From Cellvibrio sp. (GTDB taxonomy: Bacteria > Pseudomonadota > Gammaproteobacteria > Pseudomonadales > Cellvibrionaceae): DNA of 6,769 bases. Positions 1-6,372 of this stretch are shown here, piece by piece (within the stretch, counting starts at the first letter, position 1; each line of letters starts with the position of its first letter). Location of the stretch: positions 1 through 6,769 of the forward strand of contig DQHS01000211.1 of NCBI GenBank assembly GCA_003524365.1, written 5' to 3'. Under the pieces are notes generated by a model, which did no database searches, was not told the DNA's origin, and worked only from the letters and a program-made list of their open reading frames with translations. The translations under genes were made by a program, and so were the position numbers.

Positions 1-589
1 AAATATGGTGCATTAAATCCAGTACGGCTGCCTGACGCGGCATTTTGATATCGATGGGTTTTAATATTTCGATGGCTTTTTCGTAGCGGCCCGACTGGAC
101 ATGCAAGCGCGCACGGGTGAGTGCAACAGGCAATTCGCTATGTGCAAGCGTGAGCGCCTTGTCGAGAATATTATCGGCCTCCGCTTCGTCGCCCATCTCG
201 AAACTGCTGCGCGCAGCGGCGATATAGTTAGCGAGCGGATATTCGACTTTATCCAGTGTGCGCACTAATTTTTTATGTGCTGCCAGCCAATCACCCGTGA
301 GGTAATCAACCATGCCGGTTGCCGCACGTTTTTGCGCGCGCTCTACACTGCCAAACAAAAACATCTCGCGGAAACGGCGCACCATTTCCACACTGCTGAG
401 CATAAATTTGCGCACAAACCATAAAGCGACATACAACAGCACCAACGCCAGCGCGGCGACCCAGAGGGTCATCTCAATGGTTTTAGTGCCATAGGCAATT
501 AAGAGATAGCCATCGCCACGCCAGAGAAAGAATACCAAACCACAGGCAATCAGCAAAAAGACTATTGCTTTTAACAGACGACGTCTCAT
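1..589 (-). CDS. hemY: HemY, heme-biosynthesis-associated TPR membrane protein (C-terminus cut off by window edge)
   Basis: Reading from ATG at 589 the frame stays open for 196 codons to the left edge. The start shows the HemY_N pattern: a basic N-terminus (MRRR), a first membrane segment at about residues 7-23, the GYLLIAYG motif at 27-34, a second membrane segment at about 42-59, then a basic stretch and helical repeats of TPR type (about 95-196). Proteobacterial HemY is an inner-membrane protein of the hemCDXY cluster whose precise role is unsettled. It is not the protoporphyrinogen oxidase called HemY in Bacillus. Its ATG shares one base with the hemX stop (TAATG), so translational coupling to hemX is likely. 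Full-length family members have roughly 400 residues, so about half is missing here. Confidence 0.93.
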   Translation of the reverse strand, partial: MRRRLLKAIVFLLIACGLVFFLWRGDGYLLIAYGTKTIEMTLWVAALALVLLYVALWFVRKFMLSSVEMVRRFREMFLFGSVERAQKRAATGMVDYLTGDWLAAHKKLVRTLDKVEYPLANYIAAARSSFEMGDEAEADNILDKALTLAHSELPVALTRARLHVQSGRYEKAIEILKPIDIKMPRQAAVLDLMHHI

Positions 590-1689
590 TAGCGCACCCC
601 GCGACGAGCAGCGGCCATTTTTTCTCGCTTGGCAATGTACTCAACCAAGGCTGCAGTGGAATTGCTGAAACTGGTCAACTCAGGTGCAATTTCTTCCTGT
701 TGTAATGCTTCCAATTCCTGTAATACCGCCGTCGCCTTTTCGTTCAAACTGTAATATTGATTTATCCAGTTTTGCGCTTTCACCAGACTTTCCAAATAAA
801 TATTTTCTTCATTACGCAACAAGGCAACCTGCGCCTGCTCCAACATCAAACGCAAATTTTGCTGCAAATATTTCTGTTCAGCAGGCGGCAGCACCGCATT
901 AATGGTTTTACCGTGATCGCGCACACGCACATAGGAGCCCAGTTTGTGCAGCAAACTATAAAAGTTGCGGGTGAGTTTTTGTTTGAAAGTTTCATCTACC
1001 GGAATAACATCTTCTTCCAACACATCTTCTTGTGTTCCCAGAGGTTCTATAAAAGGAATCGCATCAATTTGGTTGGACAGCGCCGACAAACGCAAATAAA
1101 TTCCTTCGCGATCTATCACGCCCGCCAGTTTTAATACTGCAATTTCTTCGACCAGTAATTTACGCACGCCAACTAAATCGGCCTGATCTATATCGCGCAA
1201 CACGTCGTCTGCCGAAAGTGCAAGTGCAAGTGCATTTTGGCTATCTTTTTCCAGCAGGATACGCTGATCAGCAAGACGCAATAGATATTGCGCCTCTTGC
1301 AACTTCCACTCATCGCGATTGACGCTCGACAACGACAACAGGCGCGCGTTGCTACTGTCCACTTGTTCGGCCAAATTATTCATGTTTGCCTGGATTGTCG
1401 CTTGCTGTTCGACGAACTCTTTGTCCAGATTATCTTCCAACAGCTGCTGGCGGGTTTCCATAGCCTGCGCCTGCTGCTCAACCTGAGTGCGCAAACTGTC
1501 AATAATGAGTTGCTGGCGCTCGGATTGTTTTGAAACAAAAATTGCGCCGAAACAAACAGCCGCAATGATCAGCACCACAAATAACCATAACAACGCAAAA
1601 CTGGCCGTATGTTTTTTTACTGGCACAGCTGTGCTGTTGGCAGATGGGTTACTAATAGGCGATTGAGTAATTGTATCTGAATCAGTCAC
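589..1689 (-). CDS. hemX: HemX, membrane-anchored coiled-coil protein of the hem operon
   Basis: This 366-residue protein has a polar Ser/Thr-rich cytoplasmic N-terminus (1-30), one membrane segment at about 31-52, and a Gln/Glu-rich coiled coil at about 55-115. A helical domain follows with the family signature EWKLQEAQYLLRLADQR (about 127-143) and a second conserved block PPAEQKYLQQNLRLMLEQAQ (268-287). The family is often labelled uroporphyrin-III C-methyltransferase, but nothing resembling the SAM-binding methyltransferase fold is visible, so that name should not be carried over. The function is unknown; a scaffold or regulator of tetrapyrrole synthesis is plausible. The start codon is GTG at 1689, with AGGA (1698-1701) 8 nt upstream, lying across the end of hemD, whose stop is 4 bp before the GTG. 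Confidence 0.93.
   Translation of the reverse strand: MTDSDTITQSPISNPSANSTAVPVKKHTASFALLWLFVVLIIAAVCFGAIFVSKQSERQQLIIDSLRTQVEQQAQAMETRQQLLEDNLDKEFVEQQATIQANMNNLAEQVDSSNARLLSLSSVNRDEWKLQEAQYLLRLADQRILLEKDSQNALALALSADDVLRDIDQADLVGVRKLLVEEIAVLKLAGVIDREGIYLRLSALSNQIDAIPFIEPLGTQEDVLEEDVIPVDETFKQKLTRNFYSLLHKLGSYVRVRDHGKTINAVLPPAEQKYLQQNLRLMLEQAQVALLRNEENIYLESLVKAQNWINQYYSLNEKATAVLQELEALQQEEIAPELTSFSNSTAALVEYIAKREKMAAARRGVR
1216..1233 (-). repeat. Triple hexamer repeat (AAGTGC x3 on + strand) inside hemX
   Basis: Three perfect tandem copies of AAGTGC are read on the plus strand, coding for an Ala-Leu-Ala-Leu-Ala-Leu run at about residues 154-159 of HemX. A gain or loss of one unit would add or remove two residues without a frameshift, so it may be a mild slippage site. 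It may equally be just codon choice in an Ala/Leu helix. Confidence 0.6.
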
Positions 1690-1693
1690 TGTG

Positions 1694-2542
1694 TTAATCC
1701 TGTAATAAGATGCACTCTTGCGTGCGACAATAATCTAACAAGGCCGCCGTCATGGCGTTATCGGTGGCATTCTCGGCGCAGATAATCCGTTTAAATCCTG
1801 CCGTCTGCGCGGCCTCAACAATTCGCAGGCTCGGCACCAGCAGAATATTGCTATGCATCCATGCGCGGGCCACTGATTGCTCGGCTGGCGTTAATTGCGC
1901 GAACACTGCCACTAAATTTTGTAGGCTTTCACCACTGTGTAAACTAAAAATTATCTGGTTATCTGCAGTTCCTGTGGATGCAATCAACTGCAGCAATTGT
2001 TCGCGCGCGACAATGGGTAAACCGCGCTCATATAATTCACAATAATCTACGCTGGCACCGCGCTTGCGCAATTCTTCAGCGAGATGACCGCGCCCGCCAC
2101 AGCCGCGAAAAATCAGAATTTTTTCGCCATCAACATGTTGCAGATGTTCTGCGCTTAATAAATCTTCACTGGTCATTCCACCGCTGGCGCTCACCGCCAG
2201 ATCTTGCACCGCAACGCCGTAGCTGGCTAACTTTTTTGCGGTGGTTGCGCCTACCGCAAAATAATCAATGCCCATCGGCAATTGTGGCCAATAGTCTTCC
2301 AGCCATCCCATACCGTAATCAACGGCGTTCTGGCTGACAAAAATAACTTTCTGATAGAGATCGAAATCCAGAATTTTATTTTTGATCGCGCGGATTTTAT
2401 CGTCTTCCGCAACCGCCGAAATTTCCAGTAGATTTAAACGTTCGCATCTAAATCCCAACACTTGCAACTGCTCAGCCCAGGGTGCGGCCTGAGCTTCTGG
2501 CCGGGTGATGACAACACAATAATCTTGCGGTGAAGCGACCAT
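1694..2542 (-). CDS. hemD: Uroporphyrinogen-III synthase
   Basis: HemD closes linear hydroxymethylbilane into uroporphyrinogen III while inverting ring D, in the cytoplasm, directly after HemC. The 282-residue protein carries the usual weakly conserved landmarks in order: VVITRPEAQA near the N-terminus (10-19), VIFVSQNAVDYG (66-77), YFAVGATTAKKLASYGV (94-110), ILIFRGCGGRGHLAEEL (142-158), the DYCELYER block with the family's conserved Tyr (166-173), IIFSLHSGESLQNL (197-210), and a C-terminal VPSLRIVEAAQTAGF (236-250). These fit the two-domain fold with an interdomain cleft. It is somewhat longer than the roughly 250 residues of E. coli HemD. It is a separate gene, not fused to hemX. ATG at 2542 lies 3 bp after the hemC stop with only a weak GGA upstream, so coupling to hemC is likely. 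Confidence 0.95.
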   Translation of the reverse strand: MVASPQDYCVVITRPEAQAAPWAEQLQVLGFRCERLNLLEISAVAEDDKIRAIKNKILDFDLYQKVIFVSQNAVDYGMGWLEDYWPQLPMGIDYFAVGATTAKKLASYGVAVQDLAVSASGGMTSEDLLSAEHLQHVDGEKILIFRGCGGRGHLAEELRKRGASVDYCELYERGLPIVAREQLLQLIASTGTADNQIIFSLHSGESLQNLVAVFAQLTPAEQSVARAWMHSNILLVPSLRIVEAAQTAGFKRIICAENATDNAMTAALLDYCRTQECILLQD

Positions 2543-2545
2543 GGT

Positions 2546-3490
2546 TTATTCCGCGTCTGCGTAAACCGCTGCGAGAATTTTATCGGCACCGGCATCTAAT
2601 AAACGCTCGGCTAATTCAACACCCATTTTTTCTGCATCGGCCACGGGGCCAGAAATTTCATCAAACAACATTTGGCTGCCGTCCGGCGAACCAACCAATC
2701 CGCGCAGCCATAAATTGTCATCGCGGTGGATAGCATAGCAGGCGATAGGCACCTGACAGCCGCCCTGCAAATGGCGATTCATCGCACGCTCAGCCAGCAC
2801 TTGTTCAGCGGTCGTTTGATGATGCAGGGGCTTAAGCAATTCGATTGTGGCAATGTCATCAACGCGACATTCAATACCCACCGCGCCCTGCCCACCGGCC
2901 GGTAAACTTTGCTCGGGAGTAATGTAGTCGCGGATACGCGCTTTCAATTCGAGGCGAATCAATCCTGCAGCGGCGAGGATAATTGCATCATACTCACCAT
3001 CGTCTAATTTCTGCAGGCGTGTCTGTACGTTGCCGCGCAAAAACTTGATTTGTAAATCAGGTCGACTTGCAAGTAGCTGGCATTGGCGGCGCAGGCTGGA
3101 TGTACCGACCACAGCGCCTTGCGGCAAATCATCGAGTGAATTAAAACGGTTGGAGACAAAAGCATCGCGCGCATCTTCGCGCGGGCAGATAACCGATAAT
3201 CCCAAACCAACGGGGAAATCCATGGGTACATCTTTCATGGAGTGCACAGCGATATCCGCTTCATCGGCCAGCAGCGCCTGCTCAAGTTCTTTGACGAACA
3301 GGCCTTTACCGCCAACTTTGGCGAGGGGAACATCGAGAATTTTGTCGCCGCGACTGGTGAGTGGAACCAGCTCAACCAACAGGCCTGGATGGTGTTTTTC
3401 CAATTCGGCTTTGACATATTCTGCCTGCCAAAGGGCGAGCAAGCTTTTACGGGTGGCGATGCGCAGCGGGCGTGTTGCGGAGTAGGTCAT
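2546..3490 (-). CDS. hemC: Hydroxymethylbilane synthase (porphobilinogen deaminase)
   Basis: HemC polymerises four porphobilinogens into hydroxymethylbilane, using a covalently bound dipyrromethane cofactor, in the cytoplasm. The 314-residue length equals the family norm. Motifs in order: RIATRKSLLALWQAE (10-24), TSRGDK (45-50), AKVGGKGLFVKELE (57-70), VHSMKDVP with catalytic Asp87 (82-89), GTSSLRRQCQL (129-139), LRGNVQTRL (151-159), LPAGGQGAVGIECR (196-209), and QGGCQVPIACYA with Cys245 (242-253), the thioether attachment site of the cofactor. All key residues are intact. The ATG at 3490 was chosen because homology begins within a few residues of it. The frame stays open upstream, but that extension has no family resemblance and starts with TTG inside the preceding terminator. 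No convincing Shine-Dalgarno sequence precedes this ATG. First gene of hemCDXY. Confidence 0.97.
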   Translation of the reverse strand: MTYSATRPLRIATRKSLLALWQAEYVKAELEKHHPGLLVELVPLTSRGDKILDVPLAKVGGKGLFVKELEQALLADEADIAVHSMKDVPMDFPVGLGLSVICPREDARDAFVSNRFNSLDDLPQGAVVGTSSLRRQCQLLASRPDLQIKFLRGNVQTRLQKLDDGEYDAIILAAAGLIRLELKARIRDYITPEQSLPAGGQGAVGIECRVDDIATIELLKPLHHQTTAEQVLAERAMNRHLQGGCQVPIACYAIHRDDNLWLRGLVGSPDGSQMLFDEISGPVADAEKMGVELAERLLDAGADKILAAVYADAE

Positions 3491-3501
3491 GGTAGAAATC
3501 A

Positions 3502-3520
3502 CACTATTCGAATAATAGTG
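3502..3520. promoter_or_regulatory. Dyad symmetry element upstream of hemC (possible operator or leader hairpin)
   Basis: Inverted arms CACTATT (3502-3508) and AATAGTG (3514-3520) flank a 5-base centre. Within it lies a perfect 10-bp palindrome, TATTCGAATA (3505-3514). It ends 11 bases before the hemC start codon and sits where transcription from the proposed promoter would begin. It could be a repressor operator or, if fully transcribed, a small hairpin near the ribosome entry site. The symmetry is seen directly; the function is inferred. Confidence 0.45.
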
Positions 3521-3523
3521 GCC

Positions 3524-3532
3524 ATGATAACA
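3524..3532 (-). promoter_or_regulatory. hemC: Candidate extended -10 promoter of hemC
   Basis: On the minus strand the sequence TGT-TATCAT reads as an extended -10 element: TGn followed by a 5-of-6 match to TATAAT. No good -35 hexamer is found at 16-18 bp, which is tolerated by extended -10 promoters. Transcription would begin near 3517, giving a leader of about 27 nt that starts within the dyad. A rival -10 (TATTAT, 3517 to 3512) also exists. A promoter is expected here because a strong terminator lies just upstream. Confidence 0.35.
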
Positions 3533-3584
3533 CTCTGACTTGCGATAGGGATTGGTGGATGTTTGCGGAGGTAAAATCTGTGCC

Positions 3585-3616
3585 AAAAAAAACGCCAGCG
3601 TCGTGAGCTGGCGTTT
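3585..3616 (-). terminator. Rho-independent terminator of the pot operon
   Basis: On the minus strand a 10-bp perfect stem (AAACGCCAGC pairing with GCTGGCGTTT, 3616-3607 with 3599-3590) encloses a 7-base loop and runs into eight consecutive T residues, the first ones pairing in the stem. It begins 33 bases after the potD stop codon. The plus-strand side has only three T residues after the stem, so it should act in one direction. It isolates the pot genes from hemC. Confidence 0.93.
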
Positions 3617-3649
3617 GGTGCGAATTGCAGATTCGAATAATGCAGGGGC

Positions 3650-4747
3650 TTATTGACCCGCTTTCAGCAATTCCCAGTATTTTTCGTAAACCAGAACGGT
3701 ATCACCCAGATCCTGATGGAAGCTGCCCTTGGCAATATCTTCCGCAGCAGGGAATACGGTTTTGTTGTTGCGCAGGGCTTCATCCAACATAGCTATGCCA
3801 GCAGTGTTAGGTGCGGCGTAGCCCAGCTCTTCGATGGCAGCTTTGGCACTTTCAGCGCGCAGCATAAAATCGATGAACTTGTGTGCATTGTCCACGTTGG
3901 CGGCGCCTTTTGGAATCACAAAGCTGTCAACCCAAAGTACTGCACCCTCTTCCGGATAAATATACTGCAGGTCTTCCATCTCTTGTTGCGCCATGTAGGC
4001 TTCGCCGTTCCAGATAGCGCCAATGCTGACATTGCCTTGAATCAATGGAGTCTTGGGCGAGTCAGAGTTGATCACTTTGATGCTGGGCCACAGGGTTTTC
4101 AATTGTTCGTAGGCCGCTTTAATTTCTTCTTCATTAGTGCTGTTGTTTTGGAAACCGGCAACACGCAGACCAACGTAGAAGTTATCGCGCACGTCGTCCA
4201 TGATCATTAACTTACCGGCGTATTCAGGCTTCCACAAATCAGCCCACTTGGTGATTTTGCTGGCATCAACATCTTTGTTGTTGATCGCAATTGAGGTCGC
4301 GCCCCACAGGTAAGGAACACTAAAATCATTATTGGGATCGTAAGGTTTGTTCATCATGTTAGCGTCGAGATTGCCGTAATTCGCCAACAAGTCTTTTTTG
4401 ATCGGTTGAATCAAACCTTCCTTGCGCATTTTCTCAACATAGAAAGTCGATGGCACGGCAACGTCATAACCCTTGCCTTCCATTAGTTTGATTTTAGCGT
4501 ACATTGCCTCGTTACTTTCGTAAGTGGCGTATTCCACTTCGATGCCGGTTTCTTTGGTGAACTGTTCCAAAACGGCAGCAGGAATGTATTCGGTCCAGTT
4601 GTAGATCACGACTTTTTGCGGACCTGTTGGCGCGGGTGCTTCTGTTACAGCAGGCGCCGCTGTCGTTTCCGCAGGTGCTTGGGTTTCAGGTTTATCGGAA
4701 CATCCACCAATCAAAAGTGCTGCGGCCAAAGCCAACCATTTTTTCAT
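3650..4747 (-). CDS. potD: Spermidine/putrescine-binding protein PotD, predicted lipoprotein
   Basis: Substrate-binding subunit of the PotABCD polyamine importer. The 365-residue product starts with a short signal (MKK, then a Leu/Ala-rich core) ending LLIGG-Cys16, a lipobox-like site with Ser at +2. A Pro/Ala/Thr-rich tether (about 17-43) leads into the binding domain. Pocket residues are recognised by comparison with remembered E. coli PotD (offset 17): Trp51, Thr52, Glu53 and Tyr54 in NWTEY; Ser100; Asp185; Ser228; Trp246 in IWNGEA; Trp272 and Asp274 in LWVDS; Tyr310 in GYAAPN. Three positions differ: Phe102 for Tyr85, Asp188 for Glu171, His344 for Gln327. The Trp-x-Asp pattern points to PotD rather than PotF type. 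ATG at 4747 was chosen because a complete signal peptide begins there and GAGG lies 9 nt upstream; it is one base after the potC stop. Last gene before the terminator. Confidence 0.95.
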   Translation of the reverse strand: MKKWLALAAALLIGGCSDKPETQAPAETTAAPAVTEAPAPTGPQKVVIYNWTEYIPAAVLEQFTKETGIEVEYATYESNEAMYAKIKLMEGKGYDVAVPSTFYVEKMRKEGLIQPIKKDLLANYGNLDANMMNKPYDPNNDFSVPYLWGATSIAINNKDVDASKITKWADLWKPEYAGKLMIMDDVRDNFYVGLRVAGFQNNSTNEEEIKAAYEQLKTLWPSIKVINSDSPKTPLIQGNVSIGAIWNGEAYMAQQEMEDLQYIYPEEGAVLWVDSFVIPKGAANVDNAHKFIDFMLRAESAKAAIEELGYAAPNTAGIAMLDEALRNNKTVFPAAEDIAKGSFHQDLGDTVLVYEKYWELLKAGQ

Positions 4748-4748
4748 C

Positions 4749-5516
4749 TTATTTATCCTCACGTAAGAGAAGTTGGGAAATAACAACCAGAACCAAAGAA
4801 ACAACTAACAAAATCGTCGAAATCGCATTTACCTCGGGTGAAACACCCACGCGCACCATAGAGTAAACCTTGAGCGGCAATATTTCATAGCCGGGACCAG
4901 TGACAAAGGCACTCACAATCACGTCATCCAATGACAGGGTAAAACTCAACAACCATCCTGCCGCAACAGCGGGTAACGCCAGCGGCAGAATAATTTTCCA
5001 AAAAATACTGCTCTCAGATGCACCTAAATCCCGTGCAGCCTCCAACATTTTCATATCAAACCCTTTGAGGCGCGAGTAGACCGCGACTATCACAAAAGGC
5101 AAACAGAACGTGATATGGCCAATCACCAATGAGATAAATCCCAATTTGATACCGAGCGCCATAAATACAATCAACAACGAAATCGCCATCACAATTTCCG
5201 GTGTCAGCATACTCACAAACACCATGGATGACAGCAGTGCTTTGCCTTTGAACTGATAGCGATGTAATGCAACAGCAGCAAGTGTGCCAATTACTGTGGC
5301 TACGCTCGCGGCAACAATGGAAACCGTTAGAGAATTAAGCGCAGCAGTCATCAAACCGTCGTTATTCCAGAACTTCTCGTACCACTTGAAGGTGAAGCCG
5401 CCCCACTTGATGCCATATTTGGATGCATTAAAGGAGTTCACTACCAGCACCAAAATGGGGATATAAATCAGAATCAGGATTATTCCGGTGAATCCCCATC
5501 TAAAAATCGGAGCCAT
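4749..5516 (-). CDS. potC: Spermidine/putrescine ABC transporter permease PotC
   Basis: One of two inner-membrane channel subunits of the polyamine importer, pairing with PotB. The 255-residue protein has six predicted membrane segments (about 8-28, 59-84, 96-121, 126-148, 180-200, 230-250). The cytoplasmic EAA loop between segments 4 and 5 reads LEAARDLGASESSIFWKIILP (Glu159, Ala160, Ala161, Gly165) and contacts the ATPase. Family blocks YIPILVLVVNSFN (18-30), HITFCLPFVIVAVYSRLKGFD (134-154), and SLDDVIVSAFVTGPGYEILP (195-214) are close to E. coli PotC, which is about 264 residues. The ATG at 5516 lies inside the end of potB (17-bp overlap) and has a near-perfect Shine-Dalgarno sequence. Confidence 0.97.
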   Translation of the reverse strand: MAPIFRWGFTGIILILIYIPILVLVVNSFNASKYGIKWGGFTFKWYEKFWNNDGLMTAALNSLTVSIVAASVATVIGTLAAVALHRYQFKGKALLSSMVFVSMLTPEIVMAISLLIVFMALGIKLGFISLVIGHITFCLPFVIVAVYSRLKGFDMKMLEAARDLGASESSIFWKIILPLALPAVAAGWLLSFTLSLDDVIVSAFVTGPGYEILPLKVYSMVRVGVSPEVNAISTILLVVSLVLVVISQLLLREDK

Positions 5517-6372
5517 TGAGTCCTCCTTGTTTATTCACGAAGCGTGCGGCGCGAAAATACAGCCACAGCATAAAGCCAAGCAACACAATCAGAATCACAC
5601 TGAACGCCGAGCCAAACGGCCAATCGCGCGTGTGCAGGAATTGGGTTTTGATCACGTTGCCGAGTAGCAGATTTTTCGCACCGCCGAGCAGATCAGAGAT
5701 GTAGAACATCCCCATCGCGGGCAGTAACACCATCAAACATCCAGCAACTATTCCTGGCGACGTAAGTGGCACAGTGATATGCCAGAAACGACTCAGGGGA
5801 CCCGCACCCAAATCTTTCGCAGCGTGGTGTAACCGCACATCGAGTTTTTCCAGCGCCGAATACAGTGGCAACACCATAAATGGTAGCAAGATGTAGCAGA
5901 GGCCGAGAATGACCGCGAATTGGGTGTAGAGCAATTGTAAGGGTTTATCGATCAAGCCCAACCCAAGCAATGATTTGTTAATGATGCCCTGATTGCCCAA
6001 AATAAACTGGATCGCATAGGTGCGCACCAGCGAGTTGGTCCAAAATGGCAAAATCACCAAAAACAAAATCACCGGCTGCCAACGTTTGGGCAAGCTCGCT
6101 ATCGCCATCGCAAAGGGATAACCCACCAGCAAACAAAATACCATCGCGAACAGCGACATGCGCAGTGAATCCCAGAGTACACGCAGATAAAGCAAATCCA
6201 GCGTGCGCACATAGCTGTCGACATTGACCGGCAAGCTTACCGTCGATTGTGGGTCGCGCGTTAGAAAGCTGGTGAAAATTACCAACAAGTTGGGGAAAAA
6301 GACAAACAGCGTCAACCAGACGCTGGCAAGTCCGATGGCCCAAAACCGAAATTGGCCGATGCTAAACTTCAT
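5500..6372 (-). CDS. potB: Spermidine/putrescine ABC transporter permease PotB
   Basis: Channel subunit partnering PotC in the inner membrane. The 290 residues show six predicted membrane segments (about 11-35, 67-93, 100-122, 150-172, 203-225, 256-276). Conserved PotB blocks are LPFWTNSLVRTYA (108-120), YILLPFMVLPLYSALEKLD (160-178), LLPAMGMFYISDLLGGAKNL (216-235) and RDWPFGSAFS (249-258). The EAA coupling loop reads HHAAKDLGAG (182-191): a His stands where E. coli PotB has Glu, while Ala-Ala and the invariant Gly189 are kept. ATG at 6372 overlaps the end of potA by 11 bp; no clear Shine-Dalgarno sequence precedes it, so translation probably depends on ribosomes finishing potA. E. coli PotB is slightly shorter, about 275 residues. 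Confidence 0.97.
   Translation of the reverse strand: MKFSIGQFRFWAIGLASVWLTLFVFFPNLLVIFTSFLTRDPQSTVSLPVNVDSYVRTLDLLYLRVLWDSLRMSLFAMVFCLLVGYPFAMAIASLPKRWQPVILFLVILPFWTNSLVRTYAIQFILGNQGIINKSLLGLGLIDKPLQLLYTQFAVILGLCYILLPFMVLPLYSALEKLDVRLHHAAKDLGAGPLSRFWHITVPLTSPGIVAGCLMVLLPAMGMFYISDLLGGAKNLLLGNVIKTQFLHTRDWPFGSAFSVILIVLLGFMLWLYFRAARFVNKQGGLNGSDF
5522..5528 (-). promoter_or_regulatory. potC: Strong ribosome binding site of potC inside potB
   Basis: On the minus strand AAGGAGG lies 5 nt before the potC ATG, close to a full anti-16S match, and codes for part of the potB C-terminal Lys-Gln-Gly-Gly stretch. It fixes the potC start and suggests that potC can be translated efficiently despite overlapping potB. 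Confidence 0.88.

Larger units (their letters stand above)
3506..3641. repeat. Two direct copies of ATTCGAATAAT in the potD-hemC gap
   Basis: An identical 11-mer, ATTCGAATAAT, occurs at 3506-3516 and 3631-3641, with its start points 125 bp apart. Both copies contain the palindrome ATTCGAAT. The first is part of the hemC dyad. The second lies between the potD stop and its terminator and is loosely bracketed by TGCA on each side (3626-3629 and 3641-3644). A shared protein-binding site is possible; chance repetition of an AT-rich palindrome is also possible. Confidence 0.4.

Noticed and set aside
1..589. HemY as protoporphyrinogen oxidase
   Set aside because: The N-terminus has two membrane segments and helical repeats, with no FAD-binding GxGxxG motif; the shared name with Bacillus HemY is misleading.
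3182..3187. Cys-Pro in HemC (residues 102-103) as a heme regulatory motif
   Set aside because: A single CP dipeptide is too common to support heme sensing without other evidence.
3499..3525. Eight-codon upstream ORF (MATIIRIV) ending just before hemC
   Set aside because: Its ATG overlaps the best -10 element, so it would not be transcribed from that promoter. It has no good ribosome site and its sequence is explained by the palindrome.
3491..3586. N-terminal extension of hemC by 32 codons to a TTG at 3586
   Set aside because: The TTG lies inside the pot terminator T-run, the extension has no resemblance to HemC proteins, and family similarity begins right after the ATG at 3490.
3653..4210. 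Plus-strand open frames, the longest being 185 codons opposite potD
   Set aside because: They lie antisense to well-recognised genes, have no recognisable motifs and are explained as complementary-strand shadows.
4748..4804. Longer potD starting with TTG at 4804
   Set aside because: It lies within potC coding sequence and puts an extra hydrophobic stretch before a complete signal peptide; the ATG at 4747 has a Shine-Dalgarno sequence at suitable distance.
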